Notes: a model not told the origin generated them from the letters alone. Shown: positions 8,004 to 19,139, numbered from the stretch's first letter. The stretch: 64,000 bases of DNA from JBBECJ01 sp963763325 (GCA_963763325.1 CAVXOL010000022.1:186001-250000); one strand, 5' to 3'. Numbers and translations are program-made.

Positions 8004-8885
8004 ATGGCCGACAACAATAGCGACAACAGTAGCGAAAAACAGAACGATGCCACGCGTTCGCGGCGGCGGGGGCGGGGCTTGCGTCCACACTGGGTCGACC
8101 AGGCAGGAATGCGCGAGAATCCGTCGCTGAACGCGAAGGAGCGGATGGGCCAGCCGACCGAGGACGAGCAATTCCTTGAGAGTAAGACGCGCGAGCCGGC
8201 GGCGTCCGCCTTCATCCATACCGACCCCTGGCGCGTACTACGCATCATGGGCGAGTTCGTCCAGGGCTTCGACACGCTGGCTGATGTCGGCAAGGCTGTG
8301 ACGATCTTCGGCTCGGCGCGGGTGACCGAGGACGATCCAATGTACCAGGCAGCGCGTGACCTCGCCGCGCGGCTGTCGAAGGAGGGGTTCGCGGTCATCA
8401 CCGGCGGCGGGCCGGGGATCATGGAAGCCGCGAATCGCGGGGCTGTCGAGGCGGACGGCCAGTCGATCGGCTGCAACATCGAGCTGCCGTTCGAGCAGGG
8501 GATGAATCAGTATGTCGAGATCGCGGTCAACTTCCGATACTTCTTCGTCCGTAAGACGATGTTCGTCAAGTATGCCGAGGCGTTCGTCATCTTTCCCGGC
8601 GGCTTCGGGACGCTGGATGAGCTGTTTGAGGCGCTGACATTGATCCAGACGGGCAAGATCCACAACTTCCCGATCGTGCTGTTCGGGAGCGACTACTGGC
8701 AGGGTCTGCTTGAATGGATCAAGGATACGCTGCTGGCGGAGGGCAAGATCTCGCCCGACGACCTCAAGCTGCTGGCCGTGACCGATTCGACCGAAGAGGC
8801 CTGCCGGATGATCGTCGAGTGCTACGACAACGAGTGCTGGCTGGCCGAGGAAAAGTCGGCGGCAGCGCGGCTAGGGATCAGGTGA
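8004..8885 (+). CDS. LOG-family (TIGR00730) Rossmann-fold protein
   Basis: A 293-residue protein. The family core begins about residue 90 with VTIFGSARV, followed by the nucleotide-binding VITGGGPGIMEAANRGA and the signature PGGFGTLDELFEAL. These motifs define LOG-type phosphoribohydrolases, which release cytokinin-like bases or, more generally in bacteria, act on AMP; the real bacterial role is often unclear. About 80 N-terminal residues precede the core, first polar and Arg-rich (RSRRRGRG) and then containing KERMGQPTEDEQFL. That extension also occurs in longer LOG proteins. An imperfect palindrome overlaps the stop codon. Confidence 0.85.
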   Translation: MADNNSDNSSEKQNDATRSRRRGRGLRPHWVDQAGMRENPSLNAKERMGQPTEDEQFLESKTREPAASAFIHTDPWRVLRIMGEFVQGFDTLADVGKAVTIFGSARVTEDDPMYQAARDLAARLSKEGFAVITGGGPGIMEAANRGAVEADGQSIGCNIELPFEQGMNQYVEIAVNFRYFFVRKTMFVKYAEAFVIFPGGFGTLDELFEALTLIQTGKIHNFPIVLFGSDYWQGLLEWIKDTLLAEGKISPDDLKLLAVTDSTEEACRMIVECYDNECWLAEEKSAAARLGIR

Positions 8886-8968
8886 CAGTGCGACAGGGGA
8901 CAGAGAACAGGAATTCGCTGCGTGACGTACACTCCTGATCCCTATCCCCTGTCACCTGTCCCCTACTG
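8878..8968. repeat. GGGGACAGG-type imperfect inverted repeat
   Basis: Units such as GACAGGGGACAG on the left face ATCCCTATCCCCTGTCACCT on the right around an AT-richer centre. It separates the LOG gene from the first protease. Confidence 0.6.
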
Positions 8969-9035
8969 TAGAATAGCGTCCATCACGCGCTGGGCAGGGG
9001 AGTAGGCAGTTCCGGGACAGGTGTGGAGGATCCAG

Positions 9036-11183
9036 TTGCAGGTTGCCGTGCCGGACGGAGTCCGGTCGTCGCGCGCTCGGATCAGGGTGGCGCTGGTCGC
9101 TGCCATAGCGCTTGCCCTCTGTATCGGCGGTTTGCCGGTGCAGGTAGCTGGAGCCGCCAGTGGCCCGCATGAGCTGATCGTCACCTTCCGAAGCGAGTCA
9201 CCCTACTGGGCACCGTACGCTACCGCCGAAGGTCGGGCGCTCGACGCTGTCGCGTGGGCCGGAGACGGCTTGCAGGCCAGGCGGGCGCTTGGCACGCGTG
9301 GAAATCTGGCGCTGTTGACCTACGACAACGCCGCCAAAGCCGCCCAGGCAATGGTGAAGCTGCGCCGAAACCCTGATGTCCTCACGGTCGAGCGGAATGC
9401 CGGTCGCCAGCTTGCTTGGGTACCGGATGAGGAGTCATACGCCGACCAGCAGTGGTGGCTCGATCTGATTGATGCCCCTGACGGCTGGAACATCTCCACC
9501 GGAGTCGAGGCGACGGTCGTCGCCGTCATCGACAGCGGCGTCTCACCGACTCATCCGGACCTTGCCGGCCGGCTCCTTCCCGGTTACAACGCGATCGACG
9601 GCAGTAGCGACGCTTCGGATGTCGATGGGCATGGTACGCATGTGGCCGGCATCATCGCTGCCCAGGACAACGGTTCCGGTACCGTCGGCGTTGCGATGGG
9701 CGTGATGATCCTGCCGATCCGGGTTGTTGACGAGGCCGGTGATATCGACGTCTCCGATGAGATCGAGGCGATCTACTGGGCGGTCGATAACGGCGCGGAT
9801 GTTATCAACCTCAGTCTCGGGGCCGAGGAGTACATCCAGGCCGAGCGTGAGGCGATCCAGTACGCATACAACAGTGGTGTCGTCGTCGTCGCGGCGGCCG
9901 GCAACGCCTTTAACGAGGTCAGCTACCCTGGCAACTACGACGAGGTGATCGCGGCTGGTTCGCTCAAGGCGGACGGTTATCCGACGGGGTTCACGTCGCG
10001 CATCACGCGCGTGGATATCGCGGCCCCTGGCGAGTCGATCTTCTCTCCCGGCTGGGACAGTTTCTACGGCGACTACTGGGATGATGTCTTCTACGCTGAT
10101 AACTCTGGCGTCTCCGGCACATCGTTCTCATCCGCGATCGTGGCCGGCGCTGCCGCGCTGATCAAGTCGGTCGATCCAACAGCCGGCGTCGAGCAGGTGC
10201 GGAGCCTGCTCAAGAGCACAGCGACCGACGCCGGCGGGGTTGGCGCCGAGGCTGGAACCGGGGCCGGCCTGCTGAACGTCGAGGCAGCGCTGCGGGCATC
10301 GCTGGCGACGGAGGTCGGCGAGACCTGGTACCGCACCGATGAGCCGGTTGCGACCGGCGTCGTCAGCCGAACCTGGATATGGGGTCAGGAGCCGTTCGAG
10401 ACAGCGTTCGAGGCCTACGATGAGACGCAGCGCGGCACGCGGCTGGTCTACTACTACGACAAGAGCCGGATGGAAGTCACCAACCCGCACGAGGATCGTG
10501 GCGAGCAGTGGTATGTCACGAATGGCCTACTCGTGATGGAACTGATCACGGGGAACATGCAGGCCGGTGACAACCGCTTCGACCAGCGCGGCGCGGCAGT
10601 CGTCAACATCGCCGGTGATCTGGACGATACGAGCGGACCGACCTACGCGTCGTTCGGCAAGCTACTGACGCTCCCGGCTGTTGGCGCAAACGAGACGATC
10701 ATGCTCACAATCGACCGAAACGGACGGGTCAACGCCAATTCGCATCTCGCGGACTACGGCGTGCAAAGTGGGCCATTTGTCGCCGAGACGAAGCATCGCG
10801 TCGCGAGCGTCTTCTGGGAGTACCTGAACAGCGTTGGCCCGATCGCAAAGGGCTCGGAACTGACTGAGGCGATGCTCTTCGATCCGTGGCTGTATACCAC
10901 CGGGTTCCCAATCACCGAAGCATACTGGGCGCGGGTTACGGTCAAGGGCGTGATCCAGGACGTCCTGGTCCAGTGCTTCGAGCGTCGTTGCCTGACCTAC
11001 ACGCCGGGCAACGTGCCGGGCTGGCAGGTCGAGATGGGCAATGTCGGCCTCCACTATTACAACTGGCGTTACGACCGGGCCGCAACGGTTGCACCGGCGA
11101 TCAATGACGACTCATCGTCGCCATCTTCGGGTGAGATCCGGAAGTCTCTGCGCCAGCGCTGGAGCGGGGGACCTGTCTTCTAG
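9036..11183 (+). CDS. secreted subtilisin-like serine protease (S8) with Chloroflexota C-terminal module
   Basis: TTG start at 9036, six bases after GGAGG. A signal peptide (VALVAAIALALCIGGLPVQVAGA) is followed by an I9-like propeptide (about 45-125), then the S8 domain with Asp166 (VIDSGV), His199 (DGHGTHVAG) and Ser363 (SGTSFSSAI). From about residue 430 comes a roughly 260-residue module shared with the next two genes: KSRMEV, WYVTNGLLVMELITG, HRVASVFWEYLNS, and a cysteine-containing FERRCLTYTP ending GNVGLHYYNWRY. The module is of unknown function. The protein should act outside the cell. A final 30-residue polar tail follows the module. Confidence 0.9.
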   Translation: MQVAVPDGVRSSRARIRVALVAAIALALCIGGLPVQVAGAASGPHELIVTFRSESPYWAPYATAEGRALDAVAWAGDGLQARRALGTRGNLALLTYDNAAKAAQAMVKLRRNPDVLTVERNAGRQLAWVPDEESYADQQWWLDLIDAPDGWNISTGVEATVVAVIDSGVSPTHPDLAGRLLPGYNAIDGSSDASDVDGHGTHVAGIIAAQDNGSGTVGVAMGVMILPIRVVDEAGDIDVSDEIEAIYWAVDNGADVINLSLGAEEYIQAEREAIQYAYNSGVVVVAAAGNAFNEVSYPGNYDEVIAAGSLKADGYPTGFTSRITRVDIAAPGESIFSPGWDSFYGDYWDDVFYADNSGVSGTSFSSAIVAGAAALIKSVDPTAGVEQVRSLLKSTATDAGGVGAEAGTGAGLLNVEAALRASLATEVGETWYRTDEPVATGVVSRTWIWGQEPFETAFEAYDETQRGTRLVYYYDKSRMEVTNPHEDRGEQWYVTNGLLVMELITGNMQAGDNRFDQRGAAVVNIAGDLDDTSGPTYASFGKLLTLPAVGANETIMLTIDRNGRVNANSHLADYGVQSGPFVAETKHRVASVFWEYLNSVGPIAKGSELTEAMLFDPWLYTTGFPITEAYWARVTVKGVIQDVLVQCFERRCLTYTPGNVPGWQVEMGNVGLHYYNWRYDRAATVAPAINDDSSSPSSGEIRKSLRQRWSGGPVF

Positions 11184-11291
11184 CATGCAGATACGACGAT
11201 AGCATCCGGAAGTTGTCAACCGGATCAGGACAGGCGTAGTAACAGAACGGTTGACGCGCCCGACACAATCATTCGCACGAGGGAAGGTACA

Positions 11292-14030
11292 TTGACGAAC
11301 TCAACCAACCGCGCCGTCGCTATTGCGGCGGCTCTTCTGCTCTTGCTGACCATGATCGTGCCGGCAACCGCCATCGGGCCGCAGGCATCGGACAATACCG
11401 CGCAGACAAACGAACATCGCGCTCTGAAGCACCCGGTCCTGGACTCAACGCTGGCCAGCATCGCCGTCGACGTCAAGCGTGGTTCGCTCTCGCCAACTGT
11501 CGCCGCTCGCCGTAGCTATGTCTCTCGGGGCACGAACGTCGGGACGACGGTCTGGGCGGCCCGGCAACCAGCCGAACTCGCCGCCTGGCTGGAGACGATC
11601 GGTGCCACGGTCGAGCATGTTGGTGTCGAGATGATCGAGGCGTATGTCCCGGTCGATGTTCTTGAGACAGTTGCGGCACACGTCGACGTGCTCTCCGTCC
11701 GAATGTTGATGCCGCCGGTCGAGAGTGTCATCAGCCAGGGCGCGGCCCTCCACGGCTCACCGGTCTGGAACGCGGAGGGCTACACGGGCGCCGGGGTCAA
11801 GGTCGGCGTCATCGATGGCGGGTTTACCGGCATCAGTACGCTCATCGGGACCGAGTTGCCGCAACCAATCGCGCGTTGTATCGGTCTGTCCGGCATCGTT
11901 ACCAACAACCTCGCGGATTGCGACCGTTCGACGGTTCACGGCACGGCTGTCGTCGAGACGCTGATCGATGTCGCTCCGAACGTGACGCTGTACGTGGCGA
12001 ACGTGTCGACGCTCGGCCAGCTCAAAGAGACCGTCAACTGGATGGCCGCTGAGGGCGTCACCGTCATCAATCACTCGATCGTCTGGCTCTGGGAGGGTCT
12101 CGGCGACGGCGCGGTGATCCATCCCGACCTGTCGCTCGGCATCGTCGATTCCGCTGTCGAGTCGGGAATTACCTGGGTCAACGCGGCCGGCAACTCGGCA
12201 CGTTCGAACTGGTTCGGCCCGTATCTCGATAGCGACGGTGACAGCGTCGTGGAGTTCTCCGAGGGTGTCGAAACCAACGCCATTTCCGTCCAGGCCGGCA
12301 AGCGCGTCCGCCTCTCGCTGCGCTGGGATGACGCCTGGCCGTATGCGGAGACGGATCTCGATCTGCTCCTGCTCGACGTGGACGACACCGTCGTCTGGGC
12401 AAGCCGGGACTCGCAGGCAGGCGAAGCCGGAGACATCCCGCTTGAATCGCTGGCCTTCACCGCCCAGCGATCAGGCACGCTGCGAGTGTCGATCATCCAC
12501 TACAGCGGCGATCTGCCTGACTGGCTCCAGATCGAGGAGCTCGACGGGACACCGCTCTCGATCGCGACGGCGGCGCACAGCATCGCCACGCCCGCCGAGA
12601 GCGCGAATCCAGGGATGCTGGCAGTTGGCGCAACCTCGTGGACATCGCCGACCGTGATCGAACCGTTCTCCGGACGTGGTCCGACTCTCGATGGCCGGAT
12701 CAAGCCAGATGTTGTTGGGATCGATCGGGCCGACACGGTCTCGTTCGGCCCATCCGGGATGGCCGGCACCAGCCAGGCGTCGCCGCACGTCGCGGGGCTG
12801 GCGGCGCTTGTCATGCAGCGCTTTCCGGACTACGGGCCAGTTGAAGTCGCGGGCTATCTGCGCTCGAATGCATCGCAGTCGTGCAATCCGGACAACGTCT
12901 GGGGGTATGGACTGGCCCTTCTGCCGGAAACGGTCAGCGATGAGCATCCACTGCCGTGTATCACCAGCCTGACGCCCAATCAGGTTGTGCCGGGAACGTT
13001 CCCGCTGACGGTGACGGTGCATGGCAGCGGCTTCGTCGAAGGCTCGGTCGCGCGTTGGAATGGCGAGGACCGCCCGACGACGTACGTCGGCCCGAACAAG
13101 ATCACGTTCGAGGTTGAGTACCTCGACACCGATTTCCCGTCCGAGGTTGAGATCACTGTGAGCAGTCCTGCTCCCGGCGGAGGCGTCTCAAATCCACTGA
13201 CATTGACGATCGTCGACATCGTCCGTGAGCCGGTCGATCATGCCGAGTTCAACCAGACCTGGCAACGGACCGACGATCCGGTCAAGTACCTGGTCGTCAG
13301 CCGCACCTGGATGTGGGGTGACGGCCCGGCGACCGAGGCGCTGCTGGAACCGTATGCGGACTCTCCCGGTGGGCAGCGCTCGGTCAAGTACTACGACAAG
13401 AGCCGGATGGAGGTCAACGACCCCAACGAAGACCCTGGCGAGTCGTGGTATGTCACCAACGGCCTGCTGGTCGTTGAACTGATCACCGGCCAGATGCAGA
13501 TGGGCGACGATCTCTTCGAGGAGCGCGTTCCGGCCGAGGTGCCAGTCGCCGGTGACCCGGACGACGAGGCTGGCCCGACCTATACGACCTTCGCTGAACT
13601 GCTTGATGCTGAACCGTACGCCGACGGCGAAGCAATCGTCCAGCGTGTCGACCGCGACGGTAACGTGACGGTCGACGATTCGCTTGCAGTGTATGGCGTG
13701 ACCGCCGCGTCGCTCGTCGAGGCTCCGGGCATCCGGCATCAAATTGCCTCGCCGTTCTGGGAATTCATGAACTCGACCGGGATGATCTACGAGGATGGCG
13801 AATACTACGAGTCGCAGCTCTTCGAACCATGGTTCTACGCGACCGGCCTGCCGATCACTGAGGCGTACTGGGCCGAGGTCAAGGTCGCCGGAGAGCACCT
13901 GGATGTGTTGATGCAGTGCTTCGAGCGGCGCTGCCTGACCTATACACCGGACAACGATTTCGGCTGGCAGGTGGAAGCAGGCAATGTCGGGCTGCACTAC
14001 TACGCCTGGCGCTACAACGGAGCGTCGTAA
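11292..14030 (+). CDS. secreted S8 protease with IPT/TIG domain and shared C-terminal module
   Basis: TTG start at 11292, about five bases after AGGGAAGG; the 912-residue product starts with a clear signal peptide (AIAAALLLLLTMIVPATA). The peptidase domain is divergent: Asp in VGVIDGGFTG, His in STVHGTAVVE, Ser in GMAGTSQASPHVAGLA. A long insertion between His and Ser (about residues 320-440) holds a predicted beta-rich domain (SLRWDDAWPYAETDLDLLLL). After the catalytic part comes an IPT/TIG immunoglobulin-like domain (about 550-640: ITSLTPNQVVPGTFPLTVTV) and then the same C-terminal module as its neighbours. It is a close paralogue of the following gene. Confidence 0.9.
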   Translation: MTNSTNRAVAIAAALLLLLTMIVPATAIGPQASDNTAQTNEHRALKHPVLDSTLASIAVDVKRGSLSPTVAARRSYVSRGTNVGTTVWAARQPAELAAWLETIGATVEHVGVEMIEAYVPVDVLETVAAHVDVLSVRMLMPPVESVISQGAALHGSPVWNAEGYTGAGVKVGVIDGGFTGISTLIGTELPQPIARCIGLSGIVTNNLADCDRSTVHGTAVVETLIDVAPNVTLYVANVSTLGQLKETVNWMAAEGVTVINHSIVWLWEGLGDGAVIHPDLSLGIVDSAVESGITWVNAAGNSARSNWFGPYLDSDGDSVVEFSEGVETNAISVQAGKRVRLSLRWDDAWPYAETDLDLLLLDVDDTVVWASRDSQAGEAGDIPLESLAFTAQRSGTLRVSIIHYSGDLPDWLQIEELDGTPLSIATAAHSIATPAESANPGMLAVGATSWTSPTVIEPFSGRGPTLDGRIKPDVVGIDRADTVSFGPSGMAGTSQASPHVAGLAALVMQRFPDYGPVEVAGYLRSNASQSCNPDNVWGYGLALLPETVSDEHPLPCITSLTPNQVVPGTFPLTVTVHGSGFVEGSVARWNGEDRPTTYVGPNKITFEVEYLDTDFPSEVEITVSSPAPGGGVSNPLTLTIVDIVREPVDHAEFNQTWQRTDDPVKYLVVSRTWMWGDGPATEALLEPYADSPGGQRSVKYYDKSRMEVNDPNEDPGESWYVTNGLLVVELITGQMQMGDDLFEERVPAEVPVAGDPDDEAGPTYTTFAELLDAEPYADGEAIVQRVDRDGNVTVDDSLAVYGVTAASLVEAPGIRHQIASPFWEFMNSTGMIYEDGEYYESQLFEPWFYATGLPITEAYWAEVKVAGEHLDVLMQCFERRCLTYTPDNDFGWQVEAGNVGLHYYAWRYNGAS

Positions 14031-14183
14031 CGCATGGTGTCTCTCCCATATACGTCCTAATTTCCTATGGAACGCCCGACGCTGGGCGGCTATCCTTTGG
14101 CGACTATCCTCGGGTGAGGAAGAGAATAACGTCACTGCCGATCGGTCAGACCGCGGCGGTTGTCTGACTGGGAGGACGCCACT

Positions 14184-16953
14184 GTGACTTATCGTGCGCG
14201 CCGTTCGGCGGTGCTGTTCGTTGTGCTCGCGCTGTTGCTCACTTCAGCCGCGCCTGTGCTGGCGATCGGACCGACGCCGCCTGGGATCGACGATCCATGG
14301 TCCGGGCGCGACGTGTTAGCGAATGCCGAAAACCTCAAGCACCCGACGCTCGACTCCAAACTCGTTCAAGATCAGCAAGGACATACGTGCTGGAGAGCGA
14401 TCGCACGAGTCAATCGCGCGCCAGGCGAAGGTGTCGAAGGGAACGTCCGTTTCTGTCTCGGTCCATGTCGCCGATACCCCGGCATCGATCGTTGCCTGGC
14501 TGGAATCGCATGGATCCGTGGTCGAAAACGTCGGGCAGCGGCTGGTTGAGGCATATGTGCCGGTCACTGAGCTTGAATCGCTTGGTAGCCAGCCGGATGT
14601 GCTGGCAGTGCGTTCGACACTGCCGCCATTCTCCAAAGTCACGTCGCAAGGCGTTGGACTTCATGGTGTTCCAAGCTGGAACACCAGCGGCTTCACCGGC
14701 GCAGGCGTCAAGGTTGGCGTCATCGATGTTGGCTTTGATGGCGTTGGCTCGTTGATTGGCAGTGAACTGCCGCAGGTGACGGCGCGCTGCTATCCCGTGG
14801 CTGGCGGGCCAACCTCCAACGTCGCCGATTGCGATCGCGGCAGCGTCCACGGGTCAGCGGTTGCCGAAACGGTGATCGATGTCGCCCCCGGCGCAACGCT
14901 CTACATCTCCAACCCAGGCTCGTGGCTCGAGTTGCGTGCGACCGTTGACTGGATGATCTCCGAGGGCGTGGCGATCATCAACCATTCGGTTGGCTGGGCG
15001 TGGTCCGGCCCTGGCGACGGAACGACCGTCTACGCCGACAGCCCGCTCACAGCTGTCGATCGCGCGGTCGCGGGCGGGATCACCTGGGTGAATGCGGCCG
15101 GCAACGAGGGACTCGCGACGTGGTCGGGCGACTACCGCGACACGAACGGCGACAACATTCTTGAGTTTGCGCCAGGCGGAATCGACCTCAACATCGTTCC
15201 AGCCTATTCCGGTCAGTCGATCGACATCATGATGCGCTGGGATGATTCCTGGACGGCCGCCAGGGCTGACCTCGACGTCTTCCTGCTGGATGGCTATGCG
15301 AACATCGTCGCGTCCAGCCAGGAGGCTCAAAGCGGCGGGGCTGGTGACGCGCCAATAGAGTATCTGTCCTACATGCCGACCGAGACCGGGTACTACTACA
15401 TCGCCGTTGAGCACCACAGCGGGAGCAGACCAGACTGGCTGCAGATTCAGGAGTTTAACGGACTCCCACTGAGCCTCTCGACAGCTGCGCACAGCGTTGC
15501 TAACCCGGCTGAGAGCGCGAACCCGGGACTCCTGGCTGTTGGTGCTGCGTCATGGTTGACACCTGATGTCATCGAAGATTTCTCCAGCCAGGGTCCAACC
15601 CGAGACGGGCGGATCAAGCCGGACATCGTGGGAATCGATCGGGCCGACACGGTTTCGTACGGGCCGTCCGGCTTCCCTGGTACGAGCCAGGCGTCTCCGC
15701 ACGTGGCTGGCCTCGCCGTGCTGGTGAAGCAGCGCTTCCCAGACTACGGCCCAGCCGAGGTCGCGCAGTATCTGCGTTCGAACGCGTCGCAGGCGGACTC
15801 TCCGAATAGTATCTGGGGCTATGGTCTGGCACGTCTGCCAGAGGTCGTTGCCAACGAGAACCCGGTTCCAAACGTCAGCAGCCTCTCACCCGCCTCAGTC
15901 CCACTCGGCACGTATCCATTGTCAGTGACGGTCAACGGTAGTGGATTCGTCCCTGGATCGGTCGCGCGCTGGAACGGTCAGGACCGCGCAACGACCTATA
16001 TCAGCCCGAGCCAGATCACGTTTGAGGTTGAGTACCTCGACACCGACTTCCCCTCCGACATCCAGATCACGGTCTGGAGTCCGGCGCCAGGAGGTGGCAC
16101 CTCGAACGCGCAGACGCTGACGATTACGGATGGCTTGCCTGTTGTGCCGGTTGCCGTCGATCATCCGGAGTTCGACCGCACCTGGCAGCGCACTGACGCG
16201 CCGGTCAAGCAACTCGGGGTTACCCGGACCTGGATGTGGGGCGACGGCTCGGCCAGCGACGCGCTGACAGAGGAGTACGCGGGTGAAGCCGGCGACTATC
16301 GCTCGGTCAAGTACTTCGACAAGAGCCGGATGGAAGTCAACGACCCGAACGGCGATCGGTCCGCATCGTGGTTTGTCACCAACGGTCTGCTCTCGAAGGA
16401 GTTGATTACTGGCGAGATGCAGATGGGTGACGACGCGTTCGTCGATCACGGCTCGGCTGATGTGCCGGTCGCTGGTGACCCAGACGATGCGGACGGCCCG
16501 ACGTATGCGACCTTCAGCGAACTGCTCGATGCGCAGCCATACTCGAGCGGTACGACGATCACCCAGCGGATTGACCGCGACGGCAACCTGACCAACGATC
16601 CATCGCTGGCGCAGTACGGGGTGACGGCTGCCCACCTCGTCGAGGTGACCGGGATCCGCCATCAGGTTGCCTCGCCGTTCTGGGAGTTCATGAATTCGAC
16701 CGGCGTCATCTACGAGAATGGCCAGTACCTCAACGCCCAACTCTTCGACCCGTGGTTCTACGCAACCGGCTTGCCGATCACCGAAGCCTACTGGGCCGAG
16801 GTCAAGATTGGCGGCGAGTACCTGGATGTGCTGATGCAGTGCTTCGAGCGTCGTTGCCTGACGTACAACCCGGCCAACCCAGAAGGCTGGAAGGTTGAGG
16901 CGGGGAACGTCGGCCTGCACTACTACATGTGGCGCTACGGGATGATGCCGTAG
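14184..16953 (+). CDS. third secreted S8 protease, paralogue of the previous gene, one frameshift
   Basis: GTG start at 14184 behind GGGAGGA; signal peptide VLFVVLALLLTSAAPVLA. The frame shifts once near 14370 and then stays open to 16953; joined, it is about 923 residues. Asp is in VGVIDVGFDG, His in GSVHGSAVAE, Ser in GFPGTSQASPHVAGLA. The domain order (divergent S8 with insertion, IPT/TIG, C-terminal FERRCLTYNP module) is the same as in the preceding gene, so the two are a tandem duplication. The frameshift is likely a sequencing error, because the downstream 860 residues show no decay. Confidence 0.85.
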
Positions 16954-16959
16954 CGGCGG

Positions 16960-17027
16960 GAATCGGGATTCGGGAATCGGAGCTGGGTCGCCAAGCCACC
17001 CAGTCTCCGATTCCCGAATCCCGATTC
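16960..17027. terminator. GGGAATCGGG palindrome between convergent genes
   Basis: Near-perfect 28- to 30-bp arms (GAATCGGGATTCGGGAATCG and its complement) face each other across a short loop, exactly between the protease stop and the lysJ stop. A stem this strong should end transcription from both sides. It belongs to the same family as the in-gene copy at 3251. Confidence 0.85.
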
Positions 17028-18196
17028 TTATGCCAGCGTCTCGCCCAATGCTGCGACGACCTGGTCCACCTGCGCGTCGGTGATGACGAGTGGGGGCAGG
17101 AAGCGGATGATGAGGCTGCCGGCTGGGAGGGCGAGGACGCCGCGATCCTGGAGGCCCTTGAGGATCGGCGTGACGCGGGTCTTGAACTCGACGCCGATCA
17201 TCAGGCCACGGCCACGGACGGCGCGGACTTTCGGGCTTTCCAGTGCCAGGATGCCGTTGCGGAGTCGTTCGCCGCGTTCGACGCTGGCGGCGAGGAGTCC
17301 CTCGTCCTGGATCGCCTGGAGGGTGGCGAGGCCGGCCGCGCAGGCGAGCGGGTTACCGCCGAAGGTCGAGCCGTGGACGCCGCCGCCCATCGCCGAGGCG
17401 ATCTCCTCGGTCATCAGCGTCGCGCCGATCGGGACGCCGTTGGCGAGGCCCTTGGCGGTGCAGAGGATGTCGGGCGTGACGCCCTCGTGCTGGCAGGCGA
17501 AGATCGTGCCGGTCCGGAGGGCGGTCTGGACCTCGTCGAGGATCAGCAGCGCGCCCGCATCCTTCGCGATCTCGGCGGCGCCGGCCAGGTAGCCGTCGTC
17601 GGGGACGTGGATGCCGCCCTCGCCCTGGATCGGTTCGAGGACGATCGCGGCTGTGTCGGCGTCGACGGCCTCGTGGAGCTGGTCGAGGTCGTTGAACGGG
17701 ACGTGGGCGACGTCCGGCAGGATGCTGGCGAACGGCTCGCGGTACTTCTTGTCGGCGGTGGCCGCCAGCGCGCCGATCGTCCGGCCGTGGTAGCCGCCAC
17801 GGGCCGCGACGAGCTTGCCCTTGCCGGTCGCGACGCGGGCGAACTTGAGGCCCGCCTCGATCGCCTCGGTGCCGGAGTTGCTCAGGAAGGCGCGGGTCAG
17901 TCCGTCCGGTGACGCGGCCAGCAACGCTTCGAGGAACTTCGCGCGGGTGTCGTTGGCGAACGACTGGTGGACGTTGAGCAGCAGCCCGCCTGCTCGGTGA
18001 TGGCGGCGGTGACGGCCGGGTGCGCGTGCCCGAGGACGTTGACGCCGTAGTTGCTCATGACGTCGATGTACTCGCGGCCGTCGCTGTCCCAGAGTGTCGC
18101 GCCGGCGCCACGGACGAGCGCGATGTCGCGCTTGGCGTAGAGCGGCGGCTGGAGGTCGCGGTCGGTGGCGACGATGTTGGTGGTTGTGGCGGTCAT
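17028..18196 (-). CDS. lysJ: LysW-gamma-semialdehyde aminotransferase
   Basis: Class III PLP aminotransferase of about 389 residues once a single frameshift near 17990 is bridged. The ATG at 18196 follows GGGGAGG. Motifs: VMSNYGVNVLGHAHPAV, the cofactor pocket FLSNSGTEAIEAGLKFAR, GGYHGRT, LILDEVQTALRTG, and the Schiff-base lysine in LCTAKGLANGVPIGA. Position as last gene of the LysW operon makes it LysJ (or a dual LysJ/ArgD enzyme), transaminating LysW-bound aminoadipate or glutamate semialdehyde to lysine or ornithine. The frame break lies in a GC-rich run and is probably a sequencing indel. Confidence 0.9.
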
Positions 18197-18244
18197 TCGT
18201 AGTTCCTCCCCGAGCTTGGTTGGGTGTCGAAAACCCCTCCCCAA

Positions 18245-18267
18245 CCCCTCCCCTGCAAAGGGAGGGG
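18245..18267 (-). terminator. CCCCTCCC hairpin between lysZ and lysJ
   Basis: An 8-bp stem of CCCCTCCC with GGGAGGGG encloses seven bases. On the plus strand it is followed by CTTTT, but the genes here run on the minus strand, so an attenuating or RNA-stabilising role inside the operon is more likely than termination. Confidence 0.5.
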
Positions 18268-18340
18268 CTTTTGGTTGGTCGGGGTGGTTACGTTGTTGCG
18301 GCTAGCGACGTGGTTGCGAGTAGTTGGGTTCCCTGGCCGC

Positions 18341-19124
18341 TCAGGCGGCGGTGACCGGGCGTTCGACGTTGGCGTCGCCGAAGACGACGAGCGGGATGCC
18401 TTCGCGGACGGCGTCGATGCCGGCCTGGACCTTCTTCTTCATTCGTCCCCCGGCGGCCGTCATCGCGGCCTCAGTCGAGTCGTCGCTGGAGACGTCGATC
18501 TGGTGGATGAGCGAGGCGGGGTCGTTGACATCGGCCAGCAGGCCGGCGGTGTTGGAGAGAATGACGAGTGCGTTCGCATTGAGCGCCAGCGCCAGCCGGA
18601 GGGCGAGCTTGTCGCCATCGACGTTGATCGCCTCGCCGTTGCTGCGAGAGGGCGGGCGGCGTCAGCACCGGCAGGTAGCCGTTGTCGAGCAGCAGCGTCA
18701 GAAGGTCGGTGTCGATCTCCTTGAGGCTGCCGGCGTAGTCGCCACGCAGCACCTTCGGCTTGCCGTCCTCGACGACGCGGAGGGCGTCCTTGCGCGTGCC
18801 GCGCGCGATCCCGCCATCGATCCCGGAGAGGCCGACGGCGTTGACACCACGCGCCTGCAAGCCCTCGACGATGCGCTTGTTGACCCGTCCCGCGTAGATG
18901 GCCAGCAAGTCGTCCATCGTCTCGCGGTCGGTGAAGCGGCTGACCTGGCCGGTGGACGATGTCACCAGCCGCGGCTCGCGACCGTGCTCCTTCATGAACG
19001 CATCCAGCGCCGCGTTCGCGCCGTGGATGAAGACGACCCGCTCCCCCGGCCAGAGTGCCGCCAGATCATCGAGCGTGTAATCCGTGTTGATCCCGGCGCT
19101 CCCGCCGAGCTTGATGACGAGCAT
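18341..19124 (-). CDS. lysZ: LysW-aminoadipate / LysW-glutamate kinase
   Basis: An amino-acid kinase family protein of about 261 residues after bridging one frameshift near 18645. The N-terminus MLVIKLGGSAGIN carries the KxGGS phosphate-binding motif, and VVFIHGANAALDAFMKE the substrate glycine/asparagine region. The shifted part reads SSNGEAINVDGDKLALRLA, where DGDK is the ATP-side signature seen in ArgB/LysZ, and the C-terminus has GRMKKKVQAGIDAV. The enzyme phosphorylates the gamma- or delta-carboxylate of the residue attached to LysW. It follows lysY, separated by a perfect palindrome. Confidence 0.9.
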
Positions 19125-19139
19125 GGTTCCCCCTTCGGC

